A program made the position numbers and the translations under genes. This document shows positions 61,178 to 64,000 of a stretch of DNA of 64,000 nucleotides, one piece after another (within the stretch, counting starts at the first letter, position 1; the number at the start of each line of letters is the position of its first letter). The notes under the pieces are model-generated. The model was not told the origin of the DNA. It saw nothing but the letters and a program-made list of their open reading frames with translations, and ran no database searches. The stretch is from Flavobacterium sp. 140616W15 (GTDB taxonomy: Bacteria; Bacteroidota; Bacteroidia; Flavobacteriales; Flavobacteriaceae): contig NZ_CP033068.1 in assembly GCF_003668995.1 (NCBI RefSeq), positions 4,278,001 through 4,342,000 on the forward strand, read 5' to 3'.

Positions 61178-61213
61178 AAAACCTCAAGCATTTAATAAAT
61201 GTTTGGGGTTTTG
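61178..61213. terminator. Terminator between the metB-like gene and the barrel protein gene
   Basis: AAAACCTCAA-GCATTT pairs with AAATG-TTTGGGGTTTT, with a short loop and T-run. Convergent genes share it. Confidence 0.8.
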
Positions 61214-61228
61214 TTTTATATAGCGAGT

Positions 61229-62023
61229 TTAAAAATCCAGATAATATACATATCCAAAATTAAACCAAATCTGATTGTCGTTGGATTTGTTTTCTTTGTA
61301 AATATTCTTGTTAGGATTTAATCCGTCAATCCAATCGGAGTTGAAATATTGGAATCTTGCCTCGAATAATAAATCATGTAAAGGAGCTAATTTATAGTGT
61401 ACTCCAGCTCCATAAGTAACAGACAGAACAGTGCCACTTTGACTAGAAAATCCGTATTGATGTCCATCAGAAGGAGTAAGGTATTTGTAAAAAGTAGTTG
61501 AAGTATTCCCTAAAGGGCCTAATGTTGAACTTACTTTTGAGTTGTAATAACTAAATTGAGCACCTGCACTTATGTAGGGACTAAATCCTCCAAGGGTATT
61601 TTTAAAATCATGTATTTTCATGAATGGAGAGTATTCTAATTGAAAACCCAAATTAGCCAAAGTTGATCTTCCACGCATAGCTTTAAGTTGTATAACGCCT
61701 ATGTCGTTAGAGTTACCATCTACGGTTATTCCAAAATGTTCTAAACCAGTTTTGTTGAATGAAATTTCAGAACGAACTTTAAAGTGTTCATTGAAATAAT
61801 TTTCACGCCTAGAGTTGTATGAAAAGTTTAGAAAATGAACAAGACCAATACCGAAACCAGTGTTCCCAACATTAGTTGAGTAGTCATCTCTTTGTCCATA
61901 ATCTGATTTAAATGAAATAGGGCCAGCAATAATACCGATTTCATGTGCTAATCTAGATTGTGCAATTGAGTTGTAAGAGAAAATAAACAAAATTAATGAT
62001 GATATTATTGTGTTTCTTAACAT
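61229..62023 (-). CDS. Outer-membrane beta-barrel protein
   Basis: 264 residues. Signal peptide MLRNTIISSLILFIFSYNSI, then alternating beta strands (GFGIGLVHFLNFSYNSRREN; LLFEARFQYFNSDWIDGLNP) and a final aromatic FGYVYYLDF, typical of small barrels inserted by BAM. I recall a THC0290-type family with the opening EIGIIAGPISFKSDYGQRDD, but cannot verify it. Function unknown. Confidence 0.8.
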   Translation of the reverse strand: MLRNTIISSLILFIFSYNSIAQSRLAHEIGIIAGPISFKSDYGQRDDYSTNVGNTGFGIGLVHFLNFSYNSRRENYFNEHFKVRSEISFNKTGLEHFGITVDGNSNDIGVIQLKAMRGRSTLANLGFQLEYSPFMKIHDFKNTLGGFSPYISAGAQFSYYNSKVSSTLGPLGNTSTTFYKYLTPSDGHQYGFSSQSGTVLSVTYGAGVHYKLAPLHDLLFEARFQYFNSDWIDGLNPNKNIYKENKSNDNQIWFNFGYVYYLDF

Positions 62024-62344
62024 CTGGTTTAATTTTCTTATACTAACAAAGATATAAATATCTCTATGAAATTATGAAATTTTGAAAAAATATAATTAGT
62101 AAGGAGTGTGTCTTTTTTGCTTTAATACTATAACGTTTTCGTGTAAGTCATTGCGTTAAAAAGATGTATTTTAAAAAATTGGTATTAATAATACAATTCT
62201 ACTTATAATTTGTGAAATTTTAAGCCCAATTTCTTTATTAGATGTATATTTGTGGAAAATAACAAAAGAGAACTTTTATGTGAATTTTTTGTTGTTTGGT
62301 TGAGTAAATAATTAAGATTAATTTATTTGATAATTTTTTATAAA
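62024..62344. other. Regulatory spacer upstream of gdhA
   Basis: No gene. A TATATTTG -7 match is at 62245-62252 on the plus strand, 92 bases before the gdhA ATG, but no TTG stands at the exact -33 place. The spacer is very AT-rich. Confidence 0.45.
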
Positions 62345-63688
62345 ATGAAACAAAAAATAAATGAATTTATGGCTCTTGTAGAGTCAAAAAATCCAAACGA
62401 ACCTGAATTCATTCAAGCAGTTAGAGAATTTGCTGAGACAGTAATTCCATTCATTGCTGAACAAAAAAAATACGATGGGAAGAATTTACTTCTTAGAATT
62501 GCAGAGCCAGAACGTTCTATTATTTTTAGAGTGCCATGGGTTGACGATAAAGGAGAAATTATAGTTAATAGAGGATTTAGAATTCAGATGAATTCAGCAA
62601 TCGGACCATATAAAGGTGGAATTAGATTTCACCATACAGTAAATTTATCAGTTTTAAAGTTTTTGGCTTTTGAACAAGTTTTCAAAAACAGTTTGACAAC
62701 ACTTCCTATGGGAGGTGGAAAAGGTGGTGCTGATTTTGATCCTGAAGGAAAATCTGACGGTGAGATTATGCGTTTTTGTCAATCTTTTATGACTGAATTA
62801 TGTCGTCATATCGGACCAGATCTAGACGTTCCTGCAGGAGATATTGGTGTAGGAGCTAGAGAAATTGGATACTTATTTGGTCAATACAAAAGAATCAAAA
62901 ATGAGTTTACAGGAGTTTTAACTGGTAAAGGAATTGCTTACGGTGGTTCATTAATTAGACCAGAGGCTACTGGATACGGAGTTGTATATTTTACAGATCA
63001 AATGTTGCGTACTATTGGACATGAGATTAAAGGAAAAAGAGTTGCAATTTCAGGTTTCGGAAACGTTGCTTGGGGTGTGGCTTTGAAAATAAATGAATTA
63101 GGAGGAAAGTTGGTTACAATTTCTGGACCTGATGGATACATTTATGATGAAGAAGGAATTTCTGGAGAGAAAATCGAACATATGGTTGAAATGAGAGCTA
63201 GTGGAAATAACAGAGCAGAAATGTATGTTAAGAAATATCCAAATGCTCAATTCCATAAAGGAAAAAGCCCTTGGGAAGTAAAAGTTGATATTGCTATTCC
63301 TTGTGCTACTCAAAATGAATTAAACGAAGAAGATGCTAAGAATTTAATTGCAAATGGAGTTTTATGTGTTACAGAAGCCGCGAATATGCCATGCACACTT
63401 GAAGCAATAAAACAATTTGTAAGTAAGAAAGTTCTTTTTGCACCTGGAAAAGCAGCTAATGCTGGTGGAGTTGCTGCATCTGGATTAGAGATGACGCAAA
63501 ACTCAATTCGTTTGAACTGGACTAGTGAAGAAGTAGATCTTAGACTAAAAGATATAATGGTAGGAATTCATAACCAATGTAAGAAATACGGTGTTGGTGA
63601 AGATGGTTACGTAAATTATGTAAAAGGTGCTAATATCGCTGGATTTGTAAAAGTAGCAGACGCTATGCTTGCTCAAGGAGTAGTGTAG
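62345..63688 (+). CDS. gdhA: Glutamate dehydrogenase (NADP-type)
   Basis: Assimilates ammonia into glutamate, or the reverse. 447 residues; start ATG 62345 (MKQKINEFMALVESKNPNEP). Motifs: GGIRFHHTVNLSVLKFLAFE, the catalytic Lys region PMGGGKGGADFDPEGKS, DVPAGDIGVGAREIGYLFG, RPEATGYGVVYF, dinucleotide loop ISGFGNVAWGVA, and AANMPCTLEAIKQF. Length and the substrate-loop sequence match the hexameric small-subunit NADP enzyme. A strong terminator follows. Confidence 0.96.
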   Translation: MKQKINEFMALVESKNPNEPEFIQAVREFAETVIPFIAEQKKYDGKNLLLRIAEPERSIIFRVPWVDDKGEIIVNRGFRIQMNSAIGPYKGGIRFHHTVNLSVLKFLAFEQVFKNSLTTLPMGGGKGGADFDPEGKSDGEIMRFCQSFMTELCRHIGPDLDVPAGDIGVGAREIGYLFGQYKRIKNEFTGVLTGKGIAYGGSLIRPEATGYGVVYFTDQMLRTIGHEIKGKRVAISGFGNVAWGVALKINELGGKLVTISGPDGYIYDEEGISGEKIEHMVEMRASGNNRAEMYVKKYPNAQFHKGKSPWEVKVDIAIPCATQNELNEEDAKNLIANGVLCVTEAANMPCTLEAIKQFVSKKVLFAPGKAANAGGVAASGLEMTQNSIRLNWTSEEVDLRLKDIMVGIHNQCKKYGVGEDGYVNYVKGANIAGFVKVADAMLAQGVV

Positions 63689-63703
63689 TTTTTTAAATAA
63701 ATA

Positions 63704-63745
63704 AAAATGCCTCCATTCGAGTTTCGAATAGGAGGCATTTTTTAT
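63704..63745 (+). terminator. Terminator of gdhA
   Basis: AAAAATGCCTCC pairs with GGAGGCATTTTT; inner ATTCGA...TTCGAAT extends the stem. T-run on the right. Confidence 0.9.
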
Positions 63746-63782
63746 TTATACCATATTGAAATCCAAATACTATCGTTTGTGT

Positions 63783-63790
63783 TATATTTG
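63783..63790 (+). promoter_or_regulatory. Candidate -7 element (TATATTTG) for the porZ-like gene
   Basis: Exact TAnnTTTG match, 24 bases before the ATG; a TTG lies at 63756-63758, somewhat far upstream. Confidence 0.5.
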
Positions 63791-63813
63791 TGATACCAAC
63801 TATAGGTGTAAAT

Positions 63814-64000
63814 AATGGAAAAAAAGTTTCTTTACGTTTTGGTTTTGTTGCTAATGCAATCAGGTTTTGCACAAAATAAACTCTTATGGCAAGGGTATTT
63901 TTCTTATAATCATATTAAAGATATCTCAGATTCACCTGTAGCAATTTATGCAGCTACAGATAACGCATTGTTCTCTAAAAATACTGCGACAAATATTATT
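63814..64000 (+). CDS. porZ: PorZ-like type IX secretion protein, N-terminus only
   Basis: The gene continues beyond the window. Visible 62 residues: signal peptide MEKKFLYVLVLLLMQSGFAQ, then NKLLWQGYFSYNHIKDISDS, as at the start of the beta-propeller of PorZ, a surface component that delivers anionic LPS to the type IX secretion attachment complex. The opening pattern LWQGYFSYN and VAIYAATDNALFSKN is what I recall for the family. Call rests on this short stretch. Confidence 0.65.

Overview
The window is a 64 kb chromosomal stretch of a Flavobacterium-like Bacteroidota. Reasons: it is strongly AT-rich; promoters carry the TAnnTTTG -7 element and Shine-Dalgarno sites are mostly absent; it has a complete Bat (aerotolerance) operon, a TonB-dependent receptor with a carboxypeptidase-like N-terminal domain, a PorZ-like type IX secretion start at the right edge, and AT-rich bidirectional hairpin terminators. 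No rRNA, tRNA, prophage, insertion sequence or CRISPR array was recognised.

Layout. 1-0.6 kb: end of glyS. 0.9-5 kb: signalling island with a LytTR regulator, a small secreted protein carrying two identical 15-residue repeats, and a TPR lipoprotein/histidine kinase with its response regulator. 5-14 kb: housekeeping (thiL, DinB, WYL regulator, lepA, cvpA, pheS, gpsA). 14-16.2 kb: YqhD-type alcohol dehydrogenase and a DJ-1/PfpI protein, divergent from a LysR regulator. 17.2-22.2 kb: an NAD+/ADP-ribose operon (nrtR, then prs-like, NADAR, kptA, metallophosphatase, nadV) with three matching 17-bp palindromes. 22.4-25.5 kb: nadD, DoxX, gmk, yicC and an ArsC/Spx-like gene. 25.6-32 kb: DinB, RlpA, TonB receptor, pgi. 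32-39.3 kb: lipoproteins, an M23 peptidase and aromatic amino acid catabolism (tryptophan 2,3-dioxygenase, hppD, hmgA), with a four-helix-bundle gene and a candidate small RNA. 39.5-46 kb: patatin/outer-membrane barrel protein, uvrC, aspartoacylase-like, fau. 46.3-55.7 kb: Bat operon (moxR, DUF58, DUF4381-like, batA-E). 55.9-64 kb: oxidoreductases, AlbA/Schlafen-type protein, metB-like, a beta-barrel protein, gdhA and the start of porZ.

How genes work together. In the NAD cluster an ADP-ribose-sensing NrtR appears to control its own promoter and that of an operon that both rebuilds NAD+ (PRPP synthase plus nicotinamide phosphoribosyltransferase) and handles ADP-ribose chemistry (RNA 2'-phosphotransferase, NADAR, phosphatase). 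The signalling island looks like a possible peptide/sensor pair. The Bat operon is a classic MoxR/von Willebrand/TPR membrane complex.

Two cross-cutting signals stand out. First, four genes (pheS, yqhD, rlpA, batC) are each broken by one missing A/T in a short homopolymer, and each regains a family-like length when that base is restored; this points to systematic base-calling loss rather than decay, though slippage cannot be excluded. Second, many intergenic spacers are made of short words repeated in direct and inverted orientation, with a different vocabulary in each spacer; one such element brackets the four-helix-bundle gene.
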